A stretch of DNA of 64,000 nucleotides from Trochalopteron elliotii (taxonomy: Eukaryota > Chordata > Aves > Passeriformes > Leiothrichidae): the NCBI GenBank assembly GCA_024734555.1, contig JANPWX010019802.1, positions 2,681,393 through 2,745,392 of the forward strand, written 5' to 3'. Of the stretch, positions 52,801-60,500 are shown piece after piece (within the stretch, counting starts at the first letter, position 1; each line of letters starts with the position of its first letter). The position numbers were made by a program, and so were the translations under genes. The notes under the pieces were generated by a model. The model was not told where the DNA came from and did no database searches. It saw only the letters and a program-made list of their open reading frames with translations.

Positions 52801-53718
52801 GCAAAGACTGAAGAAAGAGAAAAAAGCTGAAAAAGGAAAACTACACAGCTTTCCAACCACCTTCTGCAAACGAAGAAATCCAAACAGAGAGCTTCAAGTT
52901 ACAGAGAAGCTGTAAAAGAGTCCTTTTACCACGAGGTACTGCAGATGAGCAGCAGAGCATGGATTCTGCCCAACAGATACAACAGAAGTCTTTCCCTAAA
53001 GAGAAACTGGAATAAGCTTTTGCACTTTAAGCAGTATCTTCAAACTGCAAGTATAGTTCAGGTGTGTGCCTAGTTCAGGTCTCACAGCACCACACAGCAC
53101 CAGTTACACAGCCTGATGAGCACTGCAGAGGCAGCTGTTTTGTGTCCAATACTCCTTAGTGCCCCGGATTTTTCTAGATGTTATTTGATTAACTATTACA
53201 AGAAAGATGGAAGTAGGAGGAAATGTACATTATTTATTTCTGTTGCTGAAGACACATCCTAGAACGACACCTTTTCAGTGCTTGGTGCCAAAAGGAACAG
53301 TGCTCACTGTCACTGGTACCAGCCCAAACTCCTGTTGGCAGCAGAGTCAACACCAGGACTTGTGTTCACCTGGAAGGTCATTGCACTGCACACAATAAGT
53401 GAAAACAGATCTTAGCCTAAGGAATTCTAGCCCAATGAATACTACTGCCTCTGTCTCATGACCATAAAAACTAAACTAATGATTCAGACCGACTCTAACA
53501 AACAAATGTTAGGAGCATTGTGCTTCCAGCATCTATGTGGACAGAAGAATGCTTGGCTTGAAATGTGACAGCTCAATTTTTAAAAAGCTTAATTATTCCA
53601 GCTAACATTCTAAACTTGCTGCAATATACTATCTTTGTGCTTTAAAGTGCCTGCAAGAAGTTCAGCAACATTATCAAAGTAGGTAGCTTCAGAAGTTAGT
53701 TGAACTGGATTCAAATAA

Positions 53719-53755
<37 letters not shown>

Positions 53756-54548
53756 ACAAAAAAACCAAGAAAAAACCAAGAAAAAACCACCACCAAAAAA
53801 CAGGAGGGGAAGCATCCAGGGAGGTCAGTTCGCTTTGACAGCTGAAGCCAGCGAGTGAAGAAAGAATTCACAGCTGTATGACAAGTCAACAGTGCAAAAC
53901 CTAAAAGCTTTCTAGTACGTTATAACAAAGCAGTTTGAGATGTAGCACACAACCCATGCCCAGGCATTGGTACCCTGATTACTTCAGACATAATGGAAGG
54001 GAATCAGTACCCTTTAAGGGGGTGAGAGGAAGCTAGGGAAGAAAAGGGTAAATTCACAAATTCCTTAAGTTTAACTATTTGGCTCAACCAGACGACAGAA
54101 AAAAAGACTGCAGTAATGCTACCCCTAGCACATAGGTAGGGTCAAAATAAAATAAAATAAAAAAACAACCAAAAAAAAAACAACCAAAAAAACTTTTCTT
54201 TTTTTCCCCATCAAAATAACGCATCTGAAATTTCAACTGCAGAAGGAAACACGGACTCCTGAAGTTGTGAAACGCTGCTTATCCTCCGTAGTAGGATACT
54301 GCCCCCACCCCGGGCCTCCGCAGCCCGCTGAGGGCAGACCCCGGCCCGCAGCTCCCACGGGGCCCTTCCCACCTTCCTTCCCTCCTTATTCCCTTCCCCC
54401 TCTCCTCCCTTCCTTGTCTGCTTGCCTCCTCTCGCGGGAAGCCCGAGCCTCAGCGCACACCGACACCGAGGAAACCTCACGGCGCCCTCACCTTGAAGGG
54501 GTTGTTGAGGTCCGGGTCGGCGAAGGGGTTGCTGTCGAAGTCCGACAT
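16713..54548 (-). CDS. SCAMP1: SCAMP1, secretory carrier-associated membrane protein 1 (complete, 9 coding exons, 339 aa)
   Basis: SCAMP1 is a four-pass membrane protein of post-Golgi recycling vesicles, acting in endocytosis and exocytosis. The spliced coding sequence is 57+78+99+112+129+160+102+118+165 = 1020 bp, giving 339 codons plus TAG. The N-terminal cytosolic part has three NPF motifs (residues 7-9, 16-18, 38-40), known in the family to bind EH-domain proteins. A proline-rich linker (46-78) and a charged heptad coiled coil (about 79-112) follow. Four membrane segments lie near 152-174, 184-203, 217-238 and 260-282. The conserved cytosolic E peptide [11 protein letters not shown] is at 202-212. 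The Ala-rich tail ends GNRM. The start is the first ATG of the [10 protein letters not shown]-terminus in a GC-rich context. Every junction is GT-AG and every phase fits. The protein is one residue longer than the human one as I recall it (338), from an added Gly at the exon 4/5 junction. Confidence 0.97.
16878..18472 (-). other. SCAMP1: SCAMP1 intron 8
   Basis: AT-rich intron. No repeat, RNA gene or extra exon was recognised. Confidence 0.85.
18473..18590 (-). CDS. SCAMP1: SCAMP1 coding exon 8 (residues 246-285)
   Basis: The exon completes the split cysteine, then encodes [12 protein letters not shown] and TM4 ([19 protein letters not shown]) up to MFKK. Phase 0 at its 3' end, donor GTAAGT. 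Confidence 0.97.
18591..19932 (-). other. SCAMP1: SCAMP1 intron 7
   Basis: Intron with one AT-rich repeat array (19251-19360). Nothing else was recognised. Confidence 0.85.
19251..19360. repeat. (TA)/(TAATA)n AT-rich repeat
   Basis: Pure A/T repeat of TATAA and AATATAT units, twice interrupted by an AAGCT motif. It is highly self-complementary, with cruciform or slippage potential. Confidence 0.95.
19933..20034 (-). CDS. SCAMP1: SCAMP1 coding exon 7 (residues 212-245 plus two bases)
   Basis: The exon encodes SDSSFR and the aromatic-rich TM3 ([20 protein letters not shown]), then GFQRWGN. It ends in the first two bases of a cysteine codon before donor GTGAGT. Confidence 0.97.
20035..21680 (-). 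other. SCAMP1: SCAMP1 intron 6
   Basis: AT-rich intron in which no transposon, RNA gene or exon was recognised. Confidence 0.85.
21681..21840 (-). CDS. SCAMP1: SCAMP1 coding exon 6 (residues 159-211 plus two bases)
   Basis: The exon encodes the rest of TM1 ([17 protein letters not shown]), a short lumenal loop (YVDATRGVD), TM2 ([17 protein letters not shown]) and most of the cytosolic E peptide [11 protein letters not shown]. In the SCAMP family this peptide is linked to a late step of exocytosis. Donor GTAACA. Confidence 0.97.
21841..27380 (-). other. SCAMP1: SCAMP1 intron 5
   Basis: A 5.5-kb intron. No CR1 or LTR could be recognised, only short CA and A-rich patches (for example 24945-24962). 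ORFs here are short and lack motifs. Confidence 0.8.
27381..27509 (-). CDS. SCAMP1: SCAMP1 coding exon 5 (residues 116-158 plus one base)
   Basis: The exon opens by completing the split glycine, then encodes the conserved RKNNWPPLP segment before the membrane core ([20 protein letters not shown]) and the start of TM1 (YYLWM). The donor GTAAGT is a perfect consensus. Confidence 0.97.
28655..28845 (+). mobile_element. CR1 LINE, 3' end fragment
   Basis: The sequence follows the CR1 3' region: an ACATCAGGAAGCATTTCTTT block, then segments matching the conserved CR1 order (assembled around GGGTTTCCTAGAGGAG and CAATGCCCTCAAATAACATGC). It is 5' truncated, as CR1 copies usually are. It looks separate from the longer CR1 just downstream, because it ends with 3' UTR while the next begins with 5'/ORF1 material. 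Confidence 0.7.
29520..30164 (+). pseudogene. CR1 ORF1 remnant, esterase (SGNH-type) domain
   Basis: CR1-like LINEs are known to encode an esterase domain in ORF1. Here the open part (29784-30164) reads [14 protein letters not shown], matching the GxND block, and later [11 protein letters not shown], matching the block with the catalytic Asp-x-x-His. The Asp is replaced by Asn. The nucleophile block (Gly-Asp-Ser) can still be seen at nucleotide level near 29659-29690 but is broken by small deletions. A single frame does not span the domain, so no active enzyme is expected. Confidence 0.8.
30400..32126 (+). pseudogene. CR1 ORF2 endonuclease remnant (interrupted by LTR at 30866-31681)
   Basis: Apurinic-type endonuclease of CR1 ORF2. 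Before the LTR the frame reads [11 protein letters not shown] (with the conserved Glu-Thr block), [11 protein letters not shown] and LWVRIKGQA. After the LTR it resumes with [11 protein letters not shown], equivalent to the C-terminal Ser-Asp-His motif with Asp changed to Asn. There are several in-frame stops. The continuation to about 32126 is the linker rich in Lys and Ala. Confidence 0.75.
30866..31681 (-). mobile_element. Solo LTR of an endogenous retrovirus, nested in CR1
   Basis: An 816-bp insertion with perfect 8-bp terminal inverted repeats (TGTCTTGG ... CCAAGACA). It is flanked by ATGAT (30861-30865) and CTGAT (31682-31686), a 5-bp target-site duplication with one mismatch. CR1 endonuclease sequence continues on both sides. 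Orientation is inferred as minus from an AATAAA at 30913-30918, about 50 bp before the minus-strand LTR end. No internal retroviral genes remain, as expected after LTR-LTR recombination. ORFs of 80-142 aa inside it are not retroviral proteins. Confidence 0.82.
32130..33255 (+). pseudogene. CR1 ORF2 reverse transcriptase remnant with core deletion
   Basis: The part up to about 32700 holds the pre-catalytic RT blocks ([18 protein letters not shown], then ISSSQQGF). The next recognisable block is [10 protein letters not shown] and [11 protein letters not shown], which lies after the catalytic Asp-Asp motif in CR1. About 150 codons, including the catalytic motif, are therefore absent. The rest (32800-33255) stays open for 151 codons and carries the CR1 C-terminal blocks (for example [41 protein letters not shown]). 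Confidence 0.85.
33229..33252. repeat. (AGAGA)n short tandem repeat in CR1
   Basis: Four to five AGAAG/AGAGA units occur inside the CR1 3' coding region. Confidence 0.8.
34428..34539 (-). CDS. SCAMP1: SCAMP1 coding exon 4 (residues 79-115 plus one base)
   Basis: The exon encodes the charged coiled coil ([19 protein letters not shown] ... [12 protein letters not shown]). It ends in GGGG before donor GTACGC, so the last G opens a split glycine codon completed by exon 5. That makes a Gly-Gly pair here. Confidence 0.96.
34800..34898 (-). CDS. SCAMP1: SCAMP1 coding exon 3 (residues 46-78)
   Basis: Thirty-three codons encode the proline-rich linker ([20 protein letters not shown] ... YTQIAK), phase 0 at both ends. 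The donor is the slightly weak GTTTGT. Only 260 bp of intron separate it from exon 4. Confidence 0.96.
35690..36450 (-). mobile_element. CR1 LINE fragment, RT N-terminal part joined to 3' end
   Basis: Minus-strand translation gives CR1 linker and RT blocks ([61 protein letters not shown]). It then passes directly to a CR1 3' end (GGGAGTTGGACTCCATGAT ... CTATGATCATG). The RT core and C-terminal part are missing through an internal deletion. It is in the same orientation as SCAMP1. Confidence 0.8.
36855..37150 (+). mobile_element. CR1 LINE fragment, RT C-terminal region
   Basis: Nucleotide blocks match CR1 near the ORF2 end: GGATTATTGCATCCAGTTCT and GGGGCCCCCAC, then GGAGAGAGAGTTGGGTTTGT and AGCCTGGAGAAGAGAAGG, then CTTCCAGTACCTGGAAAACA. 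It is truncated at both ends. Confidence 0.8.
37286..37323 (+). repeat. Perfect 19-bp tandem duplication
   Basis: Two identical copies of AAGTGGGGTCTACTAGTTC stand head to tail, just downstream of a CR1 fragment. Confidence 0.95.
38670..39225 (-). mobile_element. CR1 LINE fragment, 3' end and RT C-terminus
   Basis: The reverse complement follows the CR1 3' layout. Visible on the + strand are the GGCTGGAAGGAGACCTCAAG start, ACCAGGTTGCTCTCACTGTG, and the CCCTTCTCTGGATCCTCTCC / CAGTCCACATCTTTTTTGTG blocks. It is well diverged, so probably an older copy. Sense with SCAMP1. Confidence 0.7.
41802..41879 (-). CDS. SCAMP1: SCAMP1 coding exon 2 (residues 20-45)
   Basis: The acceptor TCTAG and donor GTAAGC bracket 26 complete codons ([10 protein letters not shown]...FSDSRT), phase 0 at both ends. 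The exon carries the third NPF motif (EYNPFSD). Confidence 0.97.
42081..42098. repeat. (ATCT)n microsatellite
   Basis: Four to five ATCT units, a short pure array. Confidence 0.9.
42985..44510 (+). mobile_element. CR1 LINE, 5'-truncated, with RT deletion
   Basis: It starts in the endonuclease/RT linker ([19 protein letters not shown]; then [30 protein letters not shown]). It runs through the RT C-terminal region to a full CR1 3' end (GATGATCTTTAAGCTCCC ... TTATGATTCTATT). Between about 43530 and 43550 the sequence jumps from the block after [15 protein letters not shown] to ATCAGTGACAAGTGTCCCTC, so several RT blocks are missing. The catalytic Phe/Tyr-Ala-Asp-Asp site is recognisable only as degraded DNA near 43640. 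Long minus-strand ORFs here (for example 43744-44250) are antisense shadows. Confidence 0.88.
45723..45739. repeat. Poly(A) tract
   Basis: A17 run in SCAMP1 intron 1. Confidence 0.9.
49782..49855. repeat. 24-bp direct duplication overlapping a hairpin inverted repeat
   Basis: AGTGCTAGTATAYTGA(A)GTGTTT occurs twice, at 49782 and 49806, with a 24-bp period. The second copy runs into an inverted repeat: AAGTGTTTCAC (49821-49831), a 10-base spacer, then GTGAAACACTT (49842-49852). Outward pairing extends to about 15 bp with one mismatch. Confidence 0.85.
53720..53753. repeat. Poly(A) tract
   Basis: A run of 33-34 A followed by an A-rich AACC/AAGAAAA tail. On the SCAMP1 strand it is a poly(T) tract in intron 1, near exon 1. 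Confidence 0.95.
54147..54195. repeat. A-rich (AAAAT)/(AACCA) tract
   Basis: AAAAT units followed by two A-rich AACAACC blocks, just inside intron 1 before the CpG island. Confidence 0.9.
54492..54548 (-). CDS. SCAMP1: SCAMP1 coding exon 1 (residues 1-19)
   Basis: The exon encodes [19 protein letters not shown], including the first two NPF motifs. The donor GTGAGG follows directly below 54492 and the phase is 0. It sits inside the CpG island, so the 5' UTR runs upward from 54549 towards the assembly gap. Intron 1 (41880-54491, 12.6 kb) follows. Confidence 0.97.
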
Positions 54549-54694
54549 GGCGGGGGCAAGGCGGGCGCTGCGGTCCTCGGGCGGCGGCGGCTCTGCCCCT
54601 GCGGCGGCGCCCCGATAGTGCCCCCCGGCGCAGGTGTCCCCTCCGGCGCTGTCACAGCCCTGTCACAGCCCTGTAGGTGTCCTCGGTGTCGGGG

Positions 54695-55060
54695 NNNNNN
54701 NNNNNNNNNNNNNNNNNNNNNNNNNNNNNNNNNNNNNNNNNNNNNNNNNNNNNNNNNNNNNNNNNNNNNNNNNNNNNNNNNNNNNNNNNNNNNNNNNNNN
54801 NNNNNNNNNNNNNNNNNNNNNNNNNNNNNNNNNNNNNNNNNNNNNNNNNNNNNNNNNNNNNNNNNNNNNNNNNNNNNNNNNNNNNNNNNNNNNNNNNNNN
54901 NNNNNNNNNNNNNNNNNNNNNNNNNNNNNNNNNNNNNNNNNNNNNNNNNNNNNNNNNNNNNNNNNNNNNNNNNNNNNNNNNNNNNNNNNNNNNNNNNNNN
55001 NNNNNNNNNNNNNNNNNNNNNNNNNNNNNNNNNNNNNNNNNNNNNNNNNNNNNNNNNNNN
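54695..55060. other. Assembly gap (366 N)
   Basis: This unsequenced block sits in the GC-rich promoter. AGGTGTCC-like motifs stand on both sides (54674-54682 and 55061-55068). ORFs running through the Ns are meaningless. Confidence 1.
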
Positions 55061-55170
55061 AGGTGTGTCCCCGCGTGTCCCGGCCCCAGCCGAGCCCCTG
55101 CGGCCTCCCCGCCCCTCCGCTCCCCTCCCCTCCCCTCAGGGCGGGCCGGCGCGGCCGGGCTGGTTTGAGG

Positions 55171-56540
55171 AGTTAAGTGGACGTGCGAAGGTAGTCAGAG
55201 AGCCTTACTTGCTATAACACGGATTTACTCTCTCGATCCCGCCTCCTGTTGGCATGGTGAATAGTTTACTCGGCTTGTGGCTGCTCAGGTGACTTGTAGA
55301 AAGGTTCTACAAGGACGGTAGGTAAGGGAAGGCTTTTGAACCACGGTCACGAAATCCCACTTCCGTGGGAGGAAGGATTAAAAAGGCCTCTTGGAAGTAT
55401 TCAAGCATTTCCAACAGTTCAAAGCACTCTTGACTTCCTCAAAAATGCTGACAGTCCTGTTTGAACAACCTGGTCCAAAAGATGCAAATAAATGCAAAGG
55501 AGCACCTTTGGTTCAGAGCTATGGTTGAAATCTGAAATTCAGTGCTACCAAAACATTGATGCAACACTTTCAAAACCAGCAAATCCTGAATTTCCTTACA
55601 TGCTTTCTAAAGAAATAATATGAACTTTCATTTAAATCTGACAACATAAAAAAGAGGTTTGAGGCAGGTCAGACAAGATGAAAGTGTTATGACAGTAAAA
55701 CTGTTCTTTTTTTGCTATTCAAATATGTAATTTTTTCCCCCCACATAATCTAGACTGTGAGGCACACTAATGCTAGCACTTCTATGATTTTTAATAGCTC
55801 TACATCTATCATTACTCTGATCTTTATGCTGACAGTCATTACAATTGGGCTGTTCTGTCAACAGGCCAGGAAGAATTCCATATGTACATGAGAATTGATT
55901 TTGCATGGATCTGCAGAGAAAGCAATATTTGCTTCAAGATCTGCTCTGATTTATGCAGAAGTTTCTCAGTTTTTATGAAGTACTGTCAGACATAAAATGG
56001 TATGGAAATGGGACAAATCATAAAAGCATAGCTTCTGAGCAAAACACTTTCAACTTCTTGGTTGCTATGAAGTGTAAAATACTTTAAAAAAAACTGAAAG
56101 GCAGCTGTTGCACAACCAACAAAAGTATGTTACAGTATTAGTCCCAATCATACATATAACTAAGTTATGGTGACAGCACACAAAGTCACGTTGTTTTCCA
56201 ATATTCACCTATGGCTATATATATCATGGCTCAATATATGCTGATAATCCAAACGCTGTGTGCACTGACAACTGTGTATTTGCCTCTCTTTAAGCTAAAT
56301 GTGAATGAATGTATGAACGCATGAATGAATGAAAGTTTGGCTGAAAAGAATGTATTTTACTCTATGGTTGCTGGTGCTTCAAATCACACATTTGACATTG
56401 TAACATTTCTCTGATAATTTGTGCACAGTTACAGAGCAATAATCTGTCCTCTTGTATGCCTTTCAAGGCAATTATGAAACTGCAATGGGATGTTTTCTTT
56501 GGAAAGAATAGTGTGTATTTTACAAAAACATCAGTCTAGC
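55171..56540. other. Intergenic, upstream of SCAMP1
   Basis: AT-rich sequence with no recognised gene. It includes an (AATG)n-like stretch at 56303-56336. In mammals the next gene upstream is AP3B1 in divergent orientation, but none of its exons could be recognised here. Confidence 0.6.
56303..56336. repeat. (GAAT)n short tandem repeat
   Basis: Diverged units of GAATGAATGTATGAACGCAT type, about eight copies. Confidence 0.8.
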
Positions 56541-56544
56541 ATCC

Positions 56545-57490
56545 AATCAGCTAGTGGGGTTCCACTGGGCTCTATCCTCTTCAACATACTCATTCACCTG
56601 GACACAGGATTGGAAGGAATATTAAGTAAGTTTACTGGCAACATTAAACTGGGAGGAGCTCTTGACTCCTTAGAGGGCAGAAAGGCTTTACAGAGAGATC
56701 TTGACAAATTAGAGAGGTGGACAATCACCAGCCATGTCAAGTTTAACAAGGGCAGGTGCTGGATTCTGCCCTGGGATGGGGCAGCTCTGGACAGACTGAG
56801 GAATGAGAAGCTGGAGAGCAGCACTGGGAAAAGGGGCCTGGGGGCCCTGGTCAATGACAAGCTGAACATGAGCCAGCAGTGCACTGGCAGCCAGGAGGGC
56901 CACCCGTGTCCTGGGGACATCAGGGACAGCATCAGCTGGGCAAGGGAGGGGATTGTCCTGCTCTGCTCTGCGCTGGGGCAGCCTCACCTCCAGTGCTGGG
57001 GGCAGCTCTGGGTGCCACAATATAAGAGAGACATAAAGCTATTGGGGAATGTCCAAAAGAGGGCAAGGAAAATGGTGAAGGATCTGGAGGGAAAGCTGTA
57101 TGAGGGGAGGCTGAGGTCACTTGTTCTGTTCGGCCTGGAGGAGACTGAGGGGAGACGTCATTGCTGTGTGCAACTTCCTCATGAGGGGAAGAGCAGGGGC
57201 AGACACTGATCTCTTCACTCTCATGACAGGACTCAAGGTAACAGCATGAAGCTGAGTCAGGAGATGTTTAGGTTGGATATTAGGAGAAGGTTCTTCACAC
57301 AGGGAGGGGTTGGGCACTGGAACAGGCCCCCCAGGGAAGTGGTCACAGCCTGACAGAGTTCAAGAAGCTTTTGGACATTCCTCTCAGGCACATGGTGTGA
57401 CTCTTGCAATATCATGCATAGGGCTGAAAGTTGGATTTTGATGATCTTTGTGGGTCCCATCCAAATGAAAGTGTTCTGTGCTTCTATGAT
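56545..57490 (+). mobile_element. CR1 LINE, 5'-truncated
   Basis: An open frame (56490-57209) carries CR1 RT blocks from the catalytic region onward: SGVPLGSILFNILIHLD, then FTGNIKLGGALD, where Phe-Ala-Asp-Asp is expected, then KFNKGRCW, QPHLQCWGQLWVPQYKRDIK, RKMVKDLEGKLYEGRLRSL. The DNA continues through the 3' region to the CR1-type end TGTGCTTCTATGAT. The catalytic motif has been replaced (Thr-Gly-Asn in place of Ala-Asp-Asp). The upstream limit is approximate. Confidence 0.88.
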
Positions 57491-57550
57491 TAAAAGGTAG
57501 AACTTTTAAAAGGTAACACCTACCATGTAGGTGCTACCAAATTCTACTTT
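57491..57550. repeat. Imperfect hairpin-forming inverted repeat
   Basis: Three nested arms pair: GGTAGAA (57496-57502) with TTCTAC (57542-57547), GGTA (57512-57515) with TACC (57535-57538), and CACCTAC (57517-57523) with GTAGGTG (57527-57533) around a 3-base loop. It starts directly at the CR1 3' end. Confidence 0.75.
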
Positions 57551-60500
57551 AAGTGCTACAATTCTACTACAGGTGTCAACTTCAGGATGTACCAACTGAC
57601 TGAAAGCTAATTGTAAATGAAAATTAATTTATCTATCCAGCTAATTGGGTAGTTTGTACTATACGTGAACCACATGGGTAAATAATTTGTCATCATTTGG
57701 TGCTGAGGGTTGACATTGTCATTTTCCTCATCTTCCACAAGTAAGAATGCTTGAGAACCAAAGGTATGGGGAATGATGCTTTCTTGGTTTCAAAACAGCT
57801 ATAAACAGTCTGCGAAGTTTGAGTTAGAAAAAAGACATGATTAGCCAAGGATGTCCATCCTCAAAAAACTCTTCTTGACATTGTGCTTTCCAAATGGTAG
57901 AATTTAATTATTTTTTTAGAATAACTTACTTGCAGTTAACTCTTTCTAATTCTGTCAAAAGAAATAGCTCATAAATCCATCATTCTGATTTATAAAATGC
58001 TAGTAAGTTTATTGAAAAATAACTCTTAGTAGAGAATAGGTGAATTACTTTAGATAAAAATGTCTTCCTTAACTGAAAATTCTCCAGCCTTCTGGAACTG
58101 GTTTAATTCAGTGCTTTTCAATAACTCTAAACCAGAGGCTTTCTTAGCAAGCAAAATTATCTTAATCTGAATTGACTTTTTCCTCAGAAAGTGGAGTTCA
58201 AGCTGCTTCTGTGAGTGCTGTACTTGGATGCTTGTGTTTAGGAAGTCTTGTATAAGGAAGTGACTCCCTACTATTCTTTCAGATTCTGCTTCTCTCCATT
58301 TTCTATGACTCACCAGATTTGCAATGTTAATGCCAAACTCAGATATTGGTGAGGAGTGCTCAGATCATCTGACAAGAAAATCCATCAGGTTTTTTCAGTC
58401 TAAAATGTTCAAGTGCTGAGTAGACCATGAAGTGGTCTGTCTTGATCAGTAGTCTGCTCCAATGAAATAGATCACAGTTTTACAGAGAATAGACCATCAC
58501 ATAATAAAACCAAGCTGTAACAAAGACCTTTAACTCTTTAACCTTAACTCTTGTAAAGAGTGTTTCCTCTCATAAAGTGGAGCAATTTTTCCAGCATCAA
58601 ATGCAAGCATGATGGTTAGAAGAAAGCGGGGATGATGAATGCCCATGTGCCACATGAGCACATAGCTAAGGCTGCAGAAGTTGGGCAGAATTACTGGCAT
58701 GGAAGACTTGACAACAGCTAGACACATAATGACGAGTAGATTTCTGGTAGTATAAGTAAAAGTTACAGCTTCAAATTAGATCATGTGCAAATACCAATTG
58801 TAAAGCCTTGCAAAAGTTTAGGCAGAGGACACCTGATCTGTTAGGTAAAACTTTAACTGGAGAGTTATTCAATAGTAGCTTCTGGAACAATTTGAAATAG
58901 CAAGATAATTTTTCTAGGCTTTACAGCAAAGATATTTTCTTGCAAAGTTTTGGAAAGATTTTAACTTTAGGGGAGGGAACAAAAGTGTGATAAACAGGAA
59001 TTTCAATGTAATACTTGAAGATCATGAGCTGCATTATTTCTCAAAACCTTTTACATCAATTTAAAAGAAAAATCCATGGAAAAAATATGAGAAAGGTCAG
59101 AAATCATAGTAGCATGCAGAGCTATACATGCAGCAGACTTCCATTTCACCTCTCGTTCCTATAACCAATGAAGCCCTGATTCCACAAGATAATAATTTTG
59201 GTTTCACTGTGCTGATGACTGTATCAAAATCTCTTAGTTTCCAGCATACAGAGCTATTATAAGCTTGTTTTAATAGTCTGAAGTTGTAGCATTAGTCCTT
59301 TTCTGGGAGTGGGGCATCTTTGACAGTTCTACTGTCAGAAGTTACACTAGTACTCTTTACTGAGTAGAACCAGCTTACCCAACTTACAGGAGGCAGTGCA
59401 TAACCACATCAAGCCCCTGGAATCACCTAACAAGGACAACAGTGAATGCTCACAAGCTGGTGAGCACTTTGCTCTTCTTGTGAGAACCCTTACTACTTTC
59501 TGAAGCTTTACACTTAGATTTTCTCACTGTGTTCCACAGTTGTAACAGGATATTTGGAATTCTTCTGCAAAGAGCTCACCTCTTTGGGAGGAGAAGGAGG
59601 ATTTCCAGGGCAATAGCTGATTTGCAGAAGGGAACAGGTGAGTAGTGCCCAGCCAGACTGTGGTCATTTTACCAAAAGCCAGCCTAGTACTACTGCCAGT
59701 GTTCTCGTGCCCTACACGTCCATGCTCTGCACCACTGTTACCACCCTGTACAGCGCCCCAGACCCACCCAGAGGTAAGAATATATGAATCCAGACAGTGT
59801 TACTCATGTCCCTTAGGAGGATCAGAACTGAACTTTAGTTTACAGCAGAGAATTAACTTGTTATATTTGCTTCTCAAAGTAACTGATTTCACTGATGTCC
59901 AGGTGCTTTAAGGGCATGCTGTGTGTTAACAAACTCATGCCAGTCCTGGCTTCAATAAAGAATCACTTTTGCTGACTTAGAATGACATTGCTCAGTGTCA
60001 TGTTGTTTGAAACAAAGGTAAATGAAAAGGAAGAGCTGTTCTCACTGGAGCCATTAGATGCTGCTGCTCTTCTTATTCCCTTTAGTTCTATTGTGGTCCA
60101 TCTGTTCTGGGACAAAAAGTAAATCATTGGCAAAACATTCTTCCCTCTATTTTTTTTTCCTGTGGACCAGTTGCTTTTCTTCATTAAGGAGTAGAGCCCT
60201 TCTCCCATGACAGGGATTGCCTGTATTTTAGGAATGTGCAGGCACATTATAACTGTCACTAACAAGGTGTCTTCATTCTTCCCCCTGACTGAACTTCTCT
60301 GCTTGTTTCCCATCCCACAGTAAAGGTAAGAGCCTGGCAATCACTGGCCCTGGCCAAAACAGCAGGATGTAATCATGTAGCAAAAGTTACTCCTGCTGGA
60401 AGAAGATCTATTTATTTGCCTGGAACAGTAGTAATTTTCCCCTGCTGTCTAAAGAGTCATGATAAGTGTGGGTGCAGCCACACACTGCCACAAATGCTAC

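Larger units (their letters stand above)
41880..54491 (-). other. SCAMP1: SCAMP1 intron 1, with one CR1 insertion
   Basis: A 12.6-kb intron. It holds a CR1 copy at 42985-44510, microsatellites, a hairpin repeat at 49782-49855, and several A-rich tracts near its 5' end. GC-richer patches at 45800-46080 and 51370-51640 have no recognisable family. Long stretches (44520-45720, 46100-49770, 49860-53710) hold nothing I could identify. Confidence 0.8.
54285..55170 (-). promoter_or_regulatory. SCAMP1: CpG-island promoter of SCAMP1 (with assembly gap)
   Basis: GC content and CpG density rise sharply from about 54285 and stay high on both sides of the gap, to about 55170. The island covers exon 1 and the 5' UTR. 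No TATA box is seen, as expected for a housekeeping CpG-island promoter. Runs such as GCCCCTCCGCTCCCCTCCCC (right side) could bind Sp/KLF factors. The transcription start probably lies between 54560 and the gap, but cannot be placed. A divergent transcript on the + strand is possible but not shown. Confidence 0.8.

Noticed and set aside
54267..55217. ORFs of 163-316 codons across the CpG island, plus strand
   Set aside because: They run through the 366-N gap, so the middle is unknown, and GC-rich sequence rarely has stops. The real gene here is SCAMP1 exon 1 on the other strand.
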